From Gari tellinella (lineage: Eukaryota; Mollusca; Bivalvia; Cardiida; Psammobiidae): a stretch of 64,000 nt of DNA. Below the pieces are notes generated by a model. It had not been told where the DNA came from and made no database searches. It saw nothing but the letters and a program-made list of their open reading frames with translations. This document shows positions 21,150-31,485 of the stretch, in pieces (the first letter of the stretch is position 1; each line of letters begins with the position of its first letter). The stretch covers positions 6,200,001 through 6,264,000 of the forward strand of contig OV277857.1 of the NCBI GenBank assembly GCA_922989275.2, written 5' to 3'. A program made the translations under genes and the position numbers.

Positions 21150-21400
21150 TCTGTTTTCCCCTGTGAAAAGAACAATTTTAGAATAATCATGAACATTAAA
21201 TGGTCACTTGTAGAATTGTTCTAGAGCTATTATGTTCAAGAATTACTTTACAAATTCAACAAAAGGAGTTCAAGAACTTTTGTAAATCGAGAGCAATTAA
21301 TGGTTCATAAACCTTCAAATTTCTGTAATTTTTGCAGAATATCCATGAACATTAAATGACCGCTTCTTAGAATTGTTCATGCATAATCAAAAAAATATTC
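21150..21400 (+). repeat. L-family repeat, two tandem-like copies
   Basis: GAATAATCATGAACATTAAATGG (about 21,182) and GAATATCCATGAACATTAAATG (about 21,338), each followed by TAGAATTGTTC. A third, inverted copy is near 59,170-59,225. Confidence 0.55.
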
Positions 21401-21488
21401 TCAAATAGTTTTAGAATAATTTAATACTTTCCCACAATCCTTAAAAATTATCTTCAGCAGTCTTCACCAAAAGCTATGTTATGACTAC

Positions 21489-21680
21489 CAGAGCTCCAGA
21501 TAAGATCATTTCATGGTATTTCAAATACTATAACTTTCTTATTTCCCCACCAAATCCTATGGTGTGACCACTCATTAGAATTGTCTCGAAGAGACAATTC
21601 TAATGAGTGGTCACACCATAGGGTTTAATGCGGACATAAAAAATTTAGTATTTTGAAATACGCCCCTTTTCTAGAGCCAT
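21489..21680 (+). mobile_element. D-family MITE
   Basis: CAGAGCTCCAGATAAGATC; perfect core CATTAGAATTGTCTCGAAG with inverse; right end CTAGAGCCAT worn. Confidence 0.82.
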
Positions 21681-21689
21681 AATGATTGA

Positions 21690-22033
21690 ACAGATGTACA
21701 AACAAACAAAAAATAGTGCCAACACACAAACATATAGACAGATCCATATACCGTTGACAATTCATCACATTGTAGGGTCACAAAATAATTAAACAAGCTA
21801 TTGATTTTAATGAAATTGTTCTTATATGGAAGACAAAAAATGCATGGATCCTCCTTTCCATTTGTCAGTACAAGCTATCTAAATAACAAAACACTCATCC
21901 CCCAAAGTCCAGATATCAATTCTTTATCAAACCAGTCTTTTAAACGATGACTTTTAAATCAGGGTCAACTACTTTAAATTAGCACATAAGAAGAACTGAA
22001 CTTTCATTAGCATTCGCTCTCATTATCTGTTTT
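21690..22033. other. Non-repeat stretch
   Basis: No supported feature. Confidence 0.4.
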
Positions 22034-22037
22034 TTAA

Positions 22038-22250
22038 CTCTTTGCATGCTGGGTAAATTTTTTTCGCAATTGTCATATGCTATTGTTCTGAAGGTAGAAT
22101 TTTCTAAATTTCTTTTCAAAACAGGATCAGAGTGTGGAACAGTTTTGATTCTGATGAGACACCGCAGTATGCCATGTCTCATCTGAATCAAAACTGTTTG
22201 CAAAGCTAATCACTGTCAGATATATCTGCCGCTAGCATGCAAACGAAGAG
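22038..22250 (+). mobile_element. C-family MITE (213 bp)
   Basis: TTAA 22034-22037; CTCTTTGCATGCTGGG to GCTAGCATGCAAACGAAGAG; core GATTCTGATGAGACACCGC. Confidence 0.88.
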
Positions 22251-22419
22251 TTACAGGAATATTCCACATGTCCATGGATGACGATGATGATTTACTAGAC
22301 TGGAATTAGCCTGTGCCCTTCGGCTGTATTTCTGTCAGCTTATACATGCTCAGTTCAACTCCCATAATGCCATCTACATCCTTCGAAATGAAACCAATTT
22401 TATGAATTTAAAGAGCAGG

Positions 22420-22513
22420 TGACAATTTAAAGCAGGATGAAAGTTAAGCAGACAGCTCCTTCAGGAGCTTTCTGCTTTACTTTCATCCTGCTTTAAAGCA
22501 GACACCTGCTTTT
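22420..22513 (+). repeat. E-family palindrome
   Basis: AGCAGGTGACAATTTAAAGC ... CAGCTCCTTCAGGAGC ... mirrored to CACCTGCTTT. Confidence 0.75.
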
Positions 22514-22746
22514 AAACAAAAAACATATTTTGGGCTTGTGGGCGTAATATCGTAGTTTTACTGTATATTAATGCAAAAACTGGGGTGACTGTTACATTTC
22601 AAGACAGCATGGTACATGTTACTCAAATTAAGCCGTGCTTTGGGACTCATTGAGAATTCTGGACATGCAGCATGAAGCTGAGTCACCGCGTTACATTATT
22701 ACATAATACAAGCAAACTTGTACTAACCCTTTCGACCACATAGTAA

Positions 22747-22990
22747 CCCATTTACTCCCAAAATATATATATTTTTTACACTTTTAATTTATTTCTCCAC
22801 TGAAGAAAATAGTTCCATTTATACAGTCATGAATATGGTAAGAAATATTTTCTATATTCTAGCCAATAGTAGCTTAAGGAAGGCTGAAAGTAAATCAGAA
22901 TGTACCTTAACCTTAATGTGTATTTTGCTTAACTTTCAACCTGCTTAAAGAGGTAACTTGTCTTCAATAGTAGAAATAGGCTATGGGGGC
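22747..22990 (-). mobile_element. A-family MITE, diverged
   Basis: CCCATTTACTCCC end, TTTATACAGTCATGAATATGG arm, decayed core with duplicated CCTTAA. Confidence 0.7.
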
Positions 22991-23184
22991 CTTAAGGTGC
23001 TATAAAATGTATTTACCTATAAATTTCTGCTACAGTTAAGAACCCATTGGAGACATTTACTTATTCCTCAGCAAATGTGTATTTTAAGGAAATTAAGTTC
23101 CTATACCTCTGCATAAGCACCTTTTTCAAAGGTCGTTTGGCTATTCTTGTTACTCCTAATTTATGGCATTCAACACAACAGTAA

Positions 23185-23265
23185 GCAGCAGCCTGAAGTA
23201 AGATGAAAGTAAAGTAGAATGCGACTGTAGGAGCTTTCTGCTTTACTTTCATCATGCTTTTGGCT
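23185..23265 (+). repeat. E-like palindrome
   Basis: AGATGAAAGTAAAGTAGAATG ... AGGAGCTTTCTGCTTTAC; it mixes A-type and E-type arm tips. Confidence 0.6.
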
Positions 23266-23441
23266 ATCATTGTAGGACCTGCCATACTCCATCCATTTCT
23301 GCTGAAAATTCAAGGCAGATAACTCTGCCAACTCTAAGAAATGTCTGTTTTCTTCCATGCTGATTTGATGAATACAAACTGTCACGGTGCCAGTAGTAAG
23401 TGGCCATTTGCCTGTTGTCCTGAGCTGACCCCTGGTCTTAA

Positions 23442-23660
23442 CTCTTTGCATGCTGGGTAATTTTTTTCTTCTGCAACATTTGTCATCTGTTATTGTTCTA
23501 AAAATACAATTTTCTAAATTTCTTTTCAAAACATGGTCAGAGTGTCAAACAGTTTGGATCCTGATGAGACGCCGCATTATGCGGCGTCTCATCTGGATCC
23601 AAACTGTTTGCAAAGGCAATCACTGTTGCACAAATATCCGCCGCTAGCATGCAAAGAGAG
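23442..23660 (+). mobile_element. C-family MITE (219 bp)
   Basis: TTAA 23438-23441; CTCTTTGCATGCTGGG to GCTAGCATGCAAAGAGAG; perfect centre GACGCCGCATTATGCGGCGTC. Confidence 0.9.
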
Positions 23661-23922
23661 TATTCCCAGCGTGACTGGTCCGAGACCATGATGTCCTTAG
23701 ATGGCCAGGTAATTGGTTAATTAGTAGTCTAGAGGGTGGTAATACTCTGACCATTAACTGGTCAAGCATTGGAACTGGTCACGCTGCCTCTTTGGAGAGT
23801 ATTGACCAGGCCGATTGAGTCTGTTGATCTCCGAATGTAGCCAGGAAATATTGCGAATGTAGCCAGTGCCAGGAACTATTATGAACTATTATTTCTCCTG
23901 GTAGTAGCATATACTTTGACGC
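23661..23922. other. Non-repeat stretch, less AT-rich
   Basis: Weak inverted motif (GCGTGACTGGTCC / GGAACTGGTCACGC) and a direct repeat CGAATGTAGCCAG (near 23,836 and 23,857). Confidence 0.4.
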
Positions 23923-24080
23923 TTTTTGAAAACAGCTAGTGTAGATCCTGAAGGAGCTGTCTGATCAGGATCTGCACTGTTTTCTTGTATAATTTTTCTA
24001 ACACGAGTCTGCACTCTATCTTGGTGAAAGTTTTCCTGTTTTATTAGCCATTGTAAAAGTTAAGATGATGGAGTGGAGTT
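23923..24080 (+). repeat. M-family repeat copy
   Basis: AGCTAGTGTAGATCCTGAAGG and TCAGGATCTGCACTGTTTTC; same arms as 3,185-3,385. Confidence 0.55.
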
Positions 24081-24151
24081 TTATATTATAATACAGCATT
24101 CCCTCCCTACAACGGCCCTCTAAACAACGACTCCCGCCCCAGTTCCCTTAA

Positions 24152-24357
24152 CCCTTAGCCTGCCACGCACGACTATAGCTCCATATGCAAACAGCTTGGA
24201 TCAGGATGAGACGCCGAGTAACTCGGCGTCTCATCCGGATCCAAGCTGTTTGACACTCGGACAACATTTTCAGCAATTTTGAGCAACTTTGAAGCACTTT
24301 GAAACATGAAGCAGACGAGAAATATAGCAGACGACAATTTATTTGGCGGGCTAAGGG
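24152..24357 (+). mobile_element. H-family MITE (206 bp)
   Basis: TTAA 24148-24151 and 24358-24361; CCCTTAGCCTGCC to GGCGGGCTAAGGG; centre CAAACAGCTTGGATC... GACGCCGAGTAACTCGGCGTC. Differs from the copy at 61,897 at about 5 positions. Confidence 0.93.
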
Positions 24358-24439
24358 TTAATAACGGGACAATATTTGTCCAACGCTTTTACTGCTGCAA
24401 CATCCTCTGCTTAAAGTTTCATATTGAACAGACTGACAG

Positions 24440-24640
24440 TATAAAACTTAATGACAAATGACAAACAGGTTGAATCCAGATCAGACTGGGCGTTATGCAG
24501 CGTTTGATCTTGATTAAGGCTGTATGCAAATGTAAACCAATTTCGGACTATTACGACTTCCTCCAAACAACAAACACAATTTTTGTCTCCCGTTGGGTGT
24601 CGTTGGAGAGAGGCAGCACTGTATAAACATTCAGTGGGAA
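24440..24640 (+). repeat. N-family repeat copy
   Basis: Shares CTTCCTCCAAACAACA and TTTTGTCTCCCGTTGGGTG with 2,740-2,985. Confidence 0.5.
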
Positions 24641-25040
24641 AAGAGTTATATAAAGTCTGATTGTATGACTGATGTTATTTATAGAAATTTCCGATTCTTT
24701 TGTGCCAACTTATTTGCGAGTTTTTGACATGAACACTGCCGGTCAATATCCAATTGGACATCACTTGTTCGCTGAAAATACCACAACTGACATGCAGTCA
24801 AAGAGAGGGCAGACAAACAATTTGCAATCCCTACTCTCAAAAGACTTGCCCTTTCAACAAGTTATGGTTACAACATACAGACACAAACAAGCAACCCGTA
24901 ATCAGGAACTCAACACAATGTTTATTCCTCTGTGAGAACTGGAATATATCAGTTGCCTTTGCCAACTATTTCTTCTACACTCCTTCTTTATATCATCACT
25001 GTCTGAGACGACCCTGGACATGGCCACAACACTTCTACAA
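24641..25040. other. Non-repeat stretch with unrecognised small frames
   Basis: Overlapping 87- and 96-codon frames (24672-24935, 24754-25044) in different phases resemble nothing I know; treated as non-coding. Confidence 0.4.
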
Positions 25041-25045
25041 TTAAC

Positions 25046-25130
25046 CCATATAACTCCATAAATATGCCTTTTTTACGCCTTTAGTTTATTCCTCCATCTA
25101 AGACAATAGCATGTTCAACTTCACACAGTC
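25046..25130 (-). mobile_element. A-family end fragment
   Basis: CCCATATAACTCCATAAATATG ... TTTATTCCTCC. Confidence 0.6.
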
Positions 25131-25360
25131 ATAAAAGTTATACATGTATGTGCTTTAGCCAATTTCCCCATAAATATGCCTTTTTATTCCTTTAATATAT
25201 TCCTGCAATGAAGAAAATCATTCCTCTTTACACAGTCATGAATTTGGACCATAAGAAATATTTTCATATTCTAGCAGATTGCAGCTTAAAGAAGCCTGAA
25301 AGTAAAGCAGAATGTACACTGCCTTAAGGCACATTCTTCTTTACTTTCAGCCTGCTTTAA

Positions 25361-25887
25361 AGGGACTCGCAACCGGATGGTGTACTTGTCAAAATAAAAT
25401 AAAATACTCAAATAAAAGCAAATTTATGGCATTATTTGGCTTCTGACATTAAAAAAATATGATCAGTCCAAAAAAAGTCTCAAGAATCGTCACCGAATCT
25501 TAGTTTTTTTAGATATTTTCCATCGTTTTTCTATAGCGTCAGCTGACGGTATAGTTGTTGTTGTTGCTTCTCTACACGGGCTCAGACATAAACCCGAGCC
25601 GAATAAAGTACTATCAATCGCTACCAGTGAAGTACGTTAATTCGCTACCATAAATATCGAGAGCGCTGGTAGCCGAGGTGGTAAAGGTGCTTCCTCATTT
25701 TCCATGTTTGTCTCCGCATGGAGGGTCATGGGTTCGAATCCCACCAGAACTTCTTCTCTTCTTTTTTTTTGATATGCATTTTTTAACAGAATTTATTATC
25801 CTAAACTAAATCTTACCCATTTATATAAGCATTTGACATATATTTACAAATTACTATTTTTAATGCTAAATCCGGTTGCGAGCCTCT
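25361..25887 (+). mobile_element. 527-bp non-autonomous piggyBac-like element containing a tRNA-like sequence
   Basis: TTAA at 25357-25360 and 25888-25891. Terminal inverted repeats AGGGACTCGCAACCGGAT / ATCCGGTTGCGAGCCTCT (16 of 18 paired). No transposase. Interior has a tRNA-like module (25662-25750) and GC-richer inverted motifs (CGGGCTCAGACATAAACCCG). Confidence 0.85.
25662..25750 (+). ncRNA. tRNA-like (SINE head or tRNA pseudogene) with Pol III promoter boxes
   Basis: A box TAGCCGAGGTGGT and B box GGTTCGAATCC, 48 bases apart, followed 12 bases later by a run of nine T's (25762-25770), a Pol III terminator. A CCATG/CATGG hairpin suggests the long variable arm of a Leu/Ser-type tRNA. Acceptor and anticodon stems pair poorly, so a functional tRNA is unlikely. 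Confidence 0.65.
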
Positions 25888-26097
25888 TTAAGTGGTCATG
25901 ATTGTCTTCAAAACTAGAAACTGGCCATGAGGTAATAATTTAAGTCATGCTTTTCAACCATTCCTAGATACTTACTGTATGCACTTAACACGTTTAACTT
26001 AAACCGCTGACTTTCCAAATCAACTTTTCCATTTTCTAAACTATGTTTAGTTTACACTGAATCTCAAGATAATGATCAGAGAGCTCTTGAATGATTC

Positions 26098-26284
26098 TAC
26101 AGTCGAACTTCAATATCTCGAACTCGATTAACTCGAACTATCCAATAGTTTGACACATAAACATGTATTGAACTGCATTATTTCATGGTGGGTTCAGTCG
26201 AACATACCCATATTCAATGTTAAAACCTGGCTTAGCGGGTATGTTCGACTTAAAAAAGTTCCAGGAATCGAAGTTTGACTGTAC
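26098..26284 (+). mobile_element. F-family MITE (TA target)
   Basis: TACAGTCGAACTTCAATATC and inverted ATCGAAGTTTGACTGTA. Confidence 0.82.
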
Positions 26285-26590
26285 TTGACCATTAGTTGTT
26301 GGATTTTGAATAAGAGAGCAAACAAACGTGGTTAACAGAATGACAGATGGACTAACAAGACCACAACTGTTACATTAAAACTCTCTTCTCATGTCCTAGA
26401 ATCGTGACTTTTCATTTAAATAATAAAGAAAATTGGAATTTAAATTTCTTTTTTTCAAAATTCAGAAAAGAATATTAATGAAAATTTCAAAACTAATTGG
26501 GTGAATACAGTACAAAATTTATGTATTGTCACAGACCTGTGGTCAATCATTTTAACTCAGTCACGTAACAATTCTTTTATTCATGGTATA
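26285..26590. other. Non-repeat stretch
   Basis: No supported feature. Confidence 0.4.
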
Positions 26591-26591
26591 T

Positions 26592-26754
26592 AGTCGAGTC
26601 TCCGTAACTTTAACTTGCTTAAATCAAACATATTCATATTTCGAAAGTTGATCATCAATATTTCAAACTTATCTATGTCAAGCAAACCCATATTTAAAAG
26701 TTTATAAACGTGGACAAGCCAAGTTTTAACTTTGAAATATGGGTATGTTCAATT
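26592..26754 (+). mobile_element. F-family remnant
   Basis: TAGTCGAGTCTCCGTAACTTT and TTTGAAATATGGGTATGTTC; the right end is cut by an A insertion. Confidence 0.6.
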
Positions 26755-26756
26755 AA

Positions 26757-26989
26757 ACCCTTTATTCCATAGCCTATTTCTAGTTTTGAAGATAGGTGAC
26801 CACTTAAAACAGGTTGAAAGTAAAGCAGAATGCACCTTAGGGTGCTTTCTACTTTACTTATCAGCCTGCTTTAAGCTTAAAATAAAATATTTATTGTTGT
26901 ACATATTCATTACTGTATAAATTTTAACAATTTTCTTCAGTGGAAGAATAATTTAAATGCGTAAAAAGGGTTATCTATGAGATAATGGG
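26757..26989 (+). mobile_element. A-family MITE
   Basis: TTAA(A) 26753-26757, CCCTTTATTCCATAGCC to GAGATAATGGG, TTAA 26990-26993. Confidence 0.82.
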
Positions 26990-27117
26990 TTAAGGGAGTT
27001 TGGGTTATTGCGACTCAACTGTTTTTTGTTAGGATGGCTGGGGCTAATGTTTAATTGATTACTACACTATTAAATCCATATTAACCCTTTAACCTTTTAT
27101 CTGCTCCTGGCGAAACA

Positions 27118-27190
27118 GTAATTACCTTTAAATACAGTTTGGAATACAGACAATAAGTATCTCATCTGGATCCAAACTCTTTGACACTTG
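27118..27190 (-). mobile_element. Degenerate C core
   Basis: AATTACCTTTAAATACAGTTTGG / TCATCTGGATCCAAACTC. Confidence 0.5.
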
Positions 27191-27203
27191 CATGGTGACA
27201 TAA

Positions 27204-27352
27204 CAGGGCTCCAGATAAAAGGGAGTAAACTGAACTAATCCAAAATTTTCTCACTCATTTCAGCACCAATCTTCGAGACCATTCTAATGAGTAGTGACAC
27301 CATAGGGTTTAAAGCAGGAATAAAGATTTTAGTTAAGTCCCTAATTATCTGG
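27204..27352 (+). mobile_element. D-family MITE, one palindrome arm lost
   Basis: CAGGGCTCCAGATAAAAGGG; the centre keeps only TTCGAGACCATTCTAATGAG; right end TTATCTGGAAC. Confidence 0.78.
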
Positions 27353-27354
27353 AA

Positions 27355-27785
27355 CAGCATAATGCTGATAAATCAACATTTAGAATTGTTGCCGACATAG
27401 TTTTTTGCAGACAACAATTGCATGTTAAAGATAAAACACTATATAAATATCATCTGCTAAAATGCTGTCTGCTTAAATTATTTTGAAATATATCTATCTT
27501 CTCCTATTTGCAGACTTATGGTCATGCAGTGTTGCAAAAACAGACAGCAAGTCACTTTAACTTGGCAAACATTCTTAATCAAAGCTCTTTGCCTTAAAGA
27601 CATCTCCTGACGACCTTTTGGTCATAATGCCATGCCAGATTATTTACTGTCAATTTCCTTGCAAAAAGCATGGGTCTTGTGCATATTGAACCATTGAATC
27701 GTCTTATGTGAGACTCTACCTTTATATTTGATAGTTTGGTTAGAAATAACCATTGAAAATCACTAGAGCATGAGTATAATCTGGA
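27355..27785. other. Mostly non-repeat; C-like scrap near 27,390-27,440
   Basis: GTTTTTTGCAGACAACAATTGC recalls the C arm; otherwise nothing supported. Confidence 0.35.
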
Positions 27786-27791
27786 CCTCAG

Positions 27792-28044
27792 CAGGGCTGC
27801 CATAAGTTGACATGAACAATGCGAAGATTTTCAAATTTGCATTTTTCAAGTGCGATTTTACGAATCATACCTTTACCCCGTCGCCTGTTTCTAGTTTTGT
27901 TGACACATGGCTGCTTAAAGCAGGCTGGAAGTAAAGCAGAATGCGCCTTAAGGCGCATTCTGCTTTACTTTCAGTCTGCTTTAAGCTTCAATATACTAGA
28001 AAAATCCGGAGATTTAGGAAAAATCCGGAGAAATGGCAGCCCTG
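27792..28044 (+). mobile_element. J-family composite MITE (253 bp) with 6-bp target duplication
   Basis: CCTCAG at 27786-27791 and 28045-28050. CAGGGCTGCCATAAG to GGCAGCCCTG. A-type core GCAGAATGCGCCTTAAGGCGC. Confidence 0.92.
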
Positions 28045-28050
28045 CCTCAG

Positions 28051-28560
28051 CAGGTAAACTGTGAATGTGATGCACGTGCTTTACAGTTACATTGACACCT
28101 CCAGAACAATATGCTGGTGGTCCCTCAATGGACTGAGGAAAAGTCTTTAAAGTCTAGAAAACCTAGTTTTTACATTAAAAGGGTTAATCCTTTCACTCTC
28201 AAATTATCTGCTTTTGATTTTAAATTGCTACAATTTTGTTCCTATTTAAATATTTTGCATTTCAACCAAAGATACATCAGTAACAATGTCAATTAGTTTG
28301 GACACTAATCAAACGTTGATCTGGACCCAAAATGTTTGTAAATGTAAGGATAGCCTTATTTGGCAGCTTAAAGATATAATAGGCCAGTTATTGATTGGAC
28401 AACTGTTATTAGCTCATTGTCCGGTCCAGAACCCCAGGGGACGGAGCCTAGAGGCGATCCAGAAAAAACAACAACAACATAGTTACAGGTTTTTGTACAA
28501 AAATGAGTCATAATATGGACAAAAGCCCCAAATGATGATGCCCTGCATAGCTGTGAAGAA
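28051..28560. other. Non-repeat stretch
   Basis: Weak hairpin AGTTTGGACACTAATC / TTGATCTGGACCCAAAATG near 28,290-28,330; no exon. Confidence 0.4.
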
Positions 28561-28565
28561 TGTGT

Positions 28566-28665
28566 CATATGCAAACAGTGTAGACCTAGATTAAGTTTCT
28601 ACAGGATAAGAAGGTTTGCACAGGAGACCTCTGACCAAGGTCTGCCGTGTTTGACATGCAATATA
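28566..28665 (+). repeat. Degenerate K-type hairpin
   Basis: GCAAACAGTGTAGACCTAG ... GACCAAGGTCTGCCGTGTTTG. Confidence 0.5.
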
Positions 28666-28704
28666 TTGCAAAATCAACTCTAAACATGTCAAATATGGAT
28701 TATA

Positions 28705-28884
28705 CAGGGCTCCAGATAAGGGGGGTATTTCAAAATCTAAAATCTTTATATCTGTATTAAACCCTATGGTGTCACTACTCATTAGAATCGTCTCTCCGAG
28801 ACGATTCTAATGAGTAGAGACACCATAGGATTTGACGCTGAAATGAGTAAGAACATGTTTTAACTCCCTCTTATCTGGAGCCCT
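28705..28884 (-). mobile_element. D-family MITE with ATTATA duplication
   Basis: CAGGGCTCCAGATAAGGGG to TTATCTGGAGCCCT; ATTATA at 28699-28704 and 28886-28891; perfect CGTCTCTCCGAGACG centre. Confidence 0.86.
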
Positions 28885-28891
28885 AATTATA

Positions 28892-29305
28892 CATGTATAA
28901 AATTAAGCACCCATTTCATTGTTTTTGGTCAAAGTCTCTTTTTGCACTTAGCTATCACATATGAAAGACTCTTTCCCTAAAACTGGAAATGAAATTGATT
29001 ATTTAATTTTCAAGGACATAAGCAATCTGAAATGTGATCTATCAGCATGTGTTTTGTCCTCTTCTATCATCTGTGTGGTTTTGGTTGACATCCATTAATT
29101 TTCTTACCAATAAGAGTTACATTTATTCCCGTTTTGCATGCTGTTTGATCTGCATCAGATGTGCATATTTTTAATTTTTAATTAGGTTTCATAATTATAT
29201 GCTTAGTTTTTACACCAATTACTCTAAATTTCTAGACTTAGGAAATCCTGAACATTTATAATACATTAGAAATTTCCAGCTAGCACTTATTATTTCCAGC
29301 AAGTA
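28892..29305. other. Non-repeat stretch
   Basis: No supported feature. Confidence 0.4.
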
Positions 29306-29311
29306 GTTTAA

Positions 29312-29555
29312 CCCACTACCCCATAGCATGTTTCTAGTATTGAAGATAGGTGACCACTTAAAGCAGGTTGAGAGTAAAGCAGAATGCGCCTTAAGGCGCA
29401 TTCTGCTTTACTTTCAGACTGCTTTAAGCTATTATCTGCTAGAATATAGAAAATATTTCTTATGATATTCATTTGTGACAGTATAAATTGGAACTATTTT
29501 AATCTGTAGAGGAATTTATTAAAGACGTAAAAAGGCGTATTTATGGGGTAATGGG
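29312..29555 (+). mobile_element. A-family MITE (244 bp)
   Basis: TTAA 29308-29311 and 29556-29559; core GCAGAATGCGCCTTAAGGCGC. Confidence 0.9.
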
Positions 29556-29599
29556 TTAACAGTCATTTATGTTCAGTATGAAGCAGAATTGCACCTTAA

Positions 29600-30094
29600 C
29601 CCATTAATTACCCCATACCCTCTTTCACGTTTTGAAGACAAGTGACTACTTGAGGCAGGTGGAAAGTAAAGCAGAATGCACATATGGAACAGCACATTCT
29701 GCTTTACTTTCAGCCTGCTTTACTAGCTACAATATGCTAGGATATACAAAATCATTCTTACCATACCTATTCATGTGTAAAATGGAAATAATTTCTTCAG
29801 TGGAGGAAAATTTCAGAGGCACAAAAAGCGTATTAACCCTTTAAACCCTAGTCCCGCATATAGGCGTTGTTTTCAAACAGTGTACATGTGAATAGTACAC
29901 TTGTCCTATGCAAACAGTGAAGACCCAGATCAGAGGGCTCCTTACGGAGCCCTCTGATCTGGGTCTTCACTGTTTGTCATAACTCAAAACATTGACAAAA
30001 ATAACCCATAAAAGTCAGAAATGGACTAGACTAAAATTGAAACTGGAATTGTCCATTTGAAGTTTCAGGGAGGAAAGAGTTAAAGAGGTAGTGG
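29600..30094 (+). mobile_element. A-family MITE with nested B near its right end
   Basis: TTAA 29596-29599; core GCAGAATGCACATATGG. After B, AGAGGTAGTGG plus TTAA (30095-30098) completes the A end. Confidence 0.78.
29837..30079 (+). mobile_element. B-family MITE (243 bp), nested in A
   Basis: TTAA 29833-29836 and 30080-30083; intact palindrome GATCAGAGGGCTCCTTACGG. Confidence 0.92.
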
Positions 30095-30102
30095 TTAAAC
30101 CA

Positions 30103-30268
30103 TATTCTGCTTTACTTTCGATCTACTTTAAGTGGTCACCAATGTCTTCACATCTAGAAATAGGAATTGGCATAATGGGTAAAGACATTCTGCTTTACTT
30201 TCAACCTACTTTAAGTGGTCACCCATGTTTTAATTCAGAACTAGAGACAGGATAATGGTGTAACAGGT
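30103..30268 (-). mobile_element. Two half-A elements in tandem
   Basis: 30103-30181 and 30184-30268 each start within the palindrome (ATTCTGCTTTACTTTC) and run only through the left arm to an ATGG-type end. Confidence 0.7.
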
Positions 30269-30540
30269 TAATATTAAGGCATTCTAACGAAGTGTTCTAC
30301 AGTCAACCAAGCGAACGGCAGAATAAGTAAAAGGCATTATACTAATTGACTGGGTATAAAAAAGACACGGTTATAGCCGGAGAAGAGATTAGTCCAGTCG
30401 TCGGTGGTCATCTGTCATCGTGAAAAACCAACACAACCTCTCCATCATCATCTCTTGCCTTTTGTTTTCACAGAAATCGACCATTGACCATGTGGACTAT
30501 CCCCAGGGGGTAAAACACCGATGACAAGAAGAAAGTGAAT
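30269..30540. other. Non-repeat stretch
   Basis: No supported exon; somewhat higher GC around 30,370-30,520. Confidence 0.4.
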
Positions 30541-30543
30541 TAA

Positions 30544-30764
30544 CAAACACTTCATTCCTTACTACGCAGAGAAACAATACGTAAACTATTTGCAAACAGT
30601 GTAGACCCTGATCAGAGGGCTCCTGAAGGAGCCCTCTGATCAGGGTCTGCACTGTTTGCCTTAACATTAAATATTTTTGGGACAAATTCTTCAAGAGTCA
30701 AAGTAAACTGGTCCGTTATATAGAAAATGTATAGAGTCTGTTTAGAAAGTGGGTAGTGCTAGCG
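30544..30764 (+). mobile_element. K-family MITE (221 bp)
   Basis: TTAA 30540-30543 and 30765-30768. Long palindrome GCAAACAGTGTAGACCCTG ... CCTCTGATCAGGGTCTGC centred near 30,627. Confidence 0.75.
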
Positions 30765-30974
30765 TTAATCATCTATTTCAGAAATGGATGACCAGGGTTT
30801 TTTGTACAAAGAAGAATATGTCCAATATTACTGGCCGACCAAAAAACATTTTTCACCATTTGATTATGTGGATGGCCCCTGGCGGACATTTCATGTTGAA
30901 TACAACTGTTGTTTTCATTAACCCATTTACCCTTACCGTGCCAAAATGGACTCTCCTATTCTCTGATTAATGAC

Positions 30975-31160
30975 CAGGGGCCCGTTCCATAAAACTTCTT
31001 ACGACAAAAACGATCGTAAGTCTATTCGTTAAAATACATTAAATTTCTGATTTCTCTATCTTATCCTGTCTTGTGATATATCTTTGGAATCGTCTTTTCA
31101 ATTGTAAAATGTGACATATGACAACATTCTTCATACAAAGTTTTATGAAACGGGCCCCTG
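30975..31160 (+). mobile_element. G-family MITE (186 bp)
   Basis: CAGGGGCCCGTTCCATAAAA and inverted TTTATGAAACGGGCCCCTG. Contains GGAATCGTCTTTTCAA without an inverse copy. Confidence 0.85.
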
Positions 31161-31485
31161 TTATACATTATTGTGTCTTGAGGGATTTGTCAAAAAAAAT
31201 ATTTCACAGTTTAACAACAGTACAACTGTCTGCAAATGCATGACAAATCCTGATTGGTAGGCAATTAAAGGGTTTTAAAAGTCCAATAAGTGCCCCTAAC
31301 ATGGTCAACATTATCCACCTTTATCATGATAAATTAAATTTATTAATTAACAGCTGCTAGTGAGAGTTTGTCTGGCCCCTAGTTCCCTGTTTGGCCCCTA
31401 ATTCCCTGTTCAGCGGAGTTGGCAGTACTGTCAAACCTTCATGTACCGTATCGATAGACCATCCAACTCACAGACAGGTGGACGT
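31161..31485. other. Non-repeat stretch with a short direct repeat
   Basis: GGCCCCTAGTTCCCTG / GGCCCCTAATTCCCTG near 31,374-31,410. Confidence 0.5.

Larger units (their letters stand above)
25158..25943 (-). mobile_element. A-family MITE split by a TTAA element carrying a tRNA-like module
   Basis: Left part ends at CAGCCTGCTTTAA (25360); right part restarts TTAAGTGGTCATG (25888) and runs to GCCATGAGGTAAT. Confidence 0.82.

Noticed and set aside
24672..25044. Overlapping 87- and 96-codon frames as an exon
   Set aside because: Two different phases are open equally well and neither resembles a known protein.
25662..25750. Functional tRNA gene
   Set aside because: Acceptor and anticodon stems pair poorly; it lies inside a TTAA/TIR element.
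30594..30661. Rho-independent terminators or other bacterial regulatory hairpins
   Set aside because: Long hairpins are MITE cores repeated across families; the spliced exon, SINE and pearl-like element indicate an animal genome.
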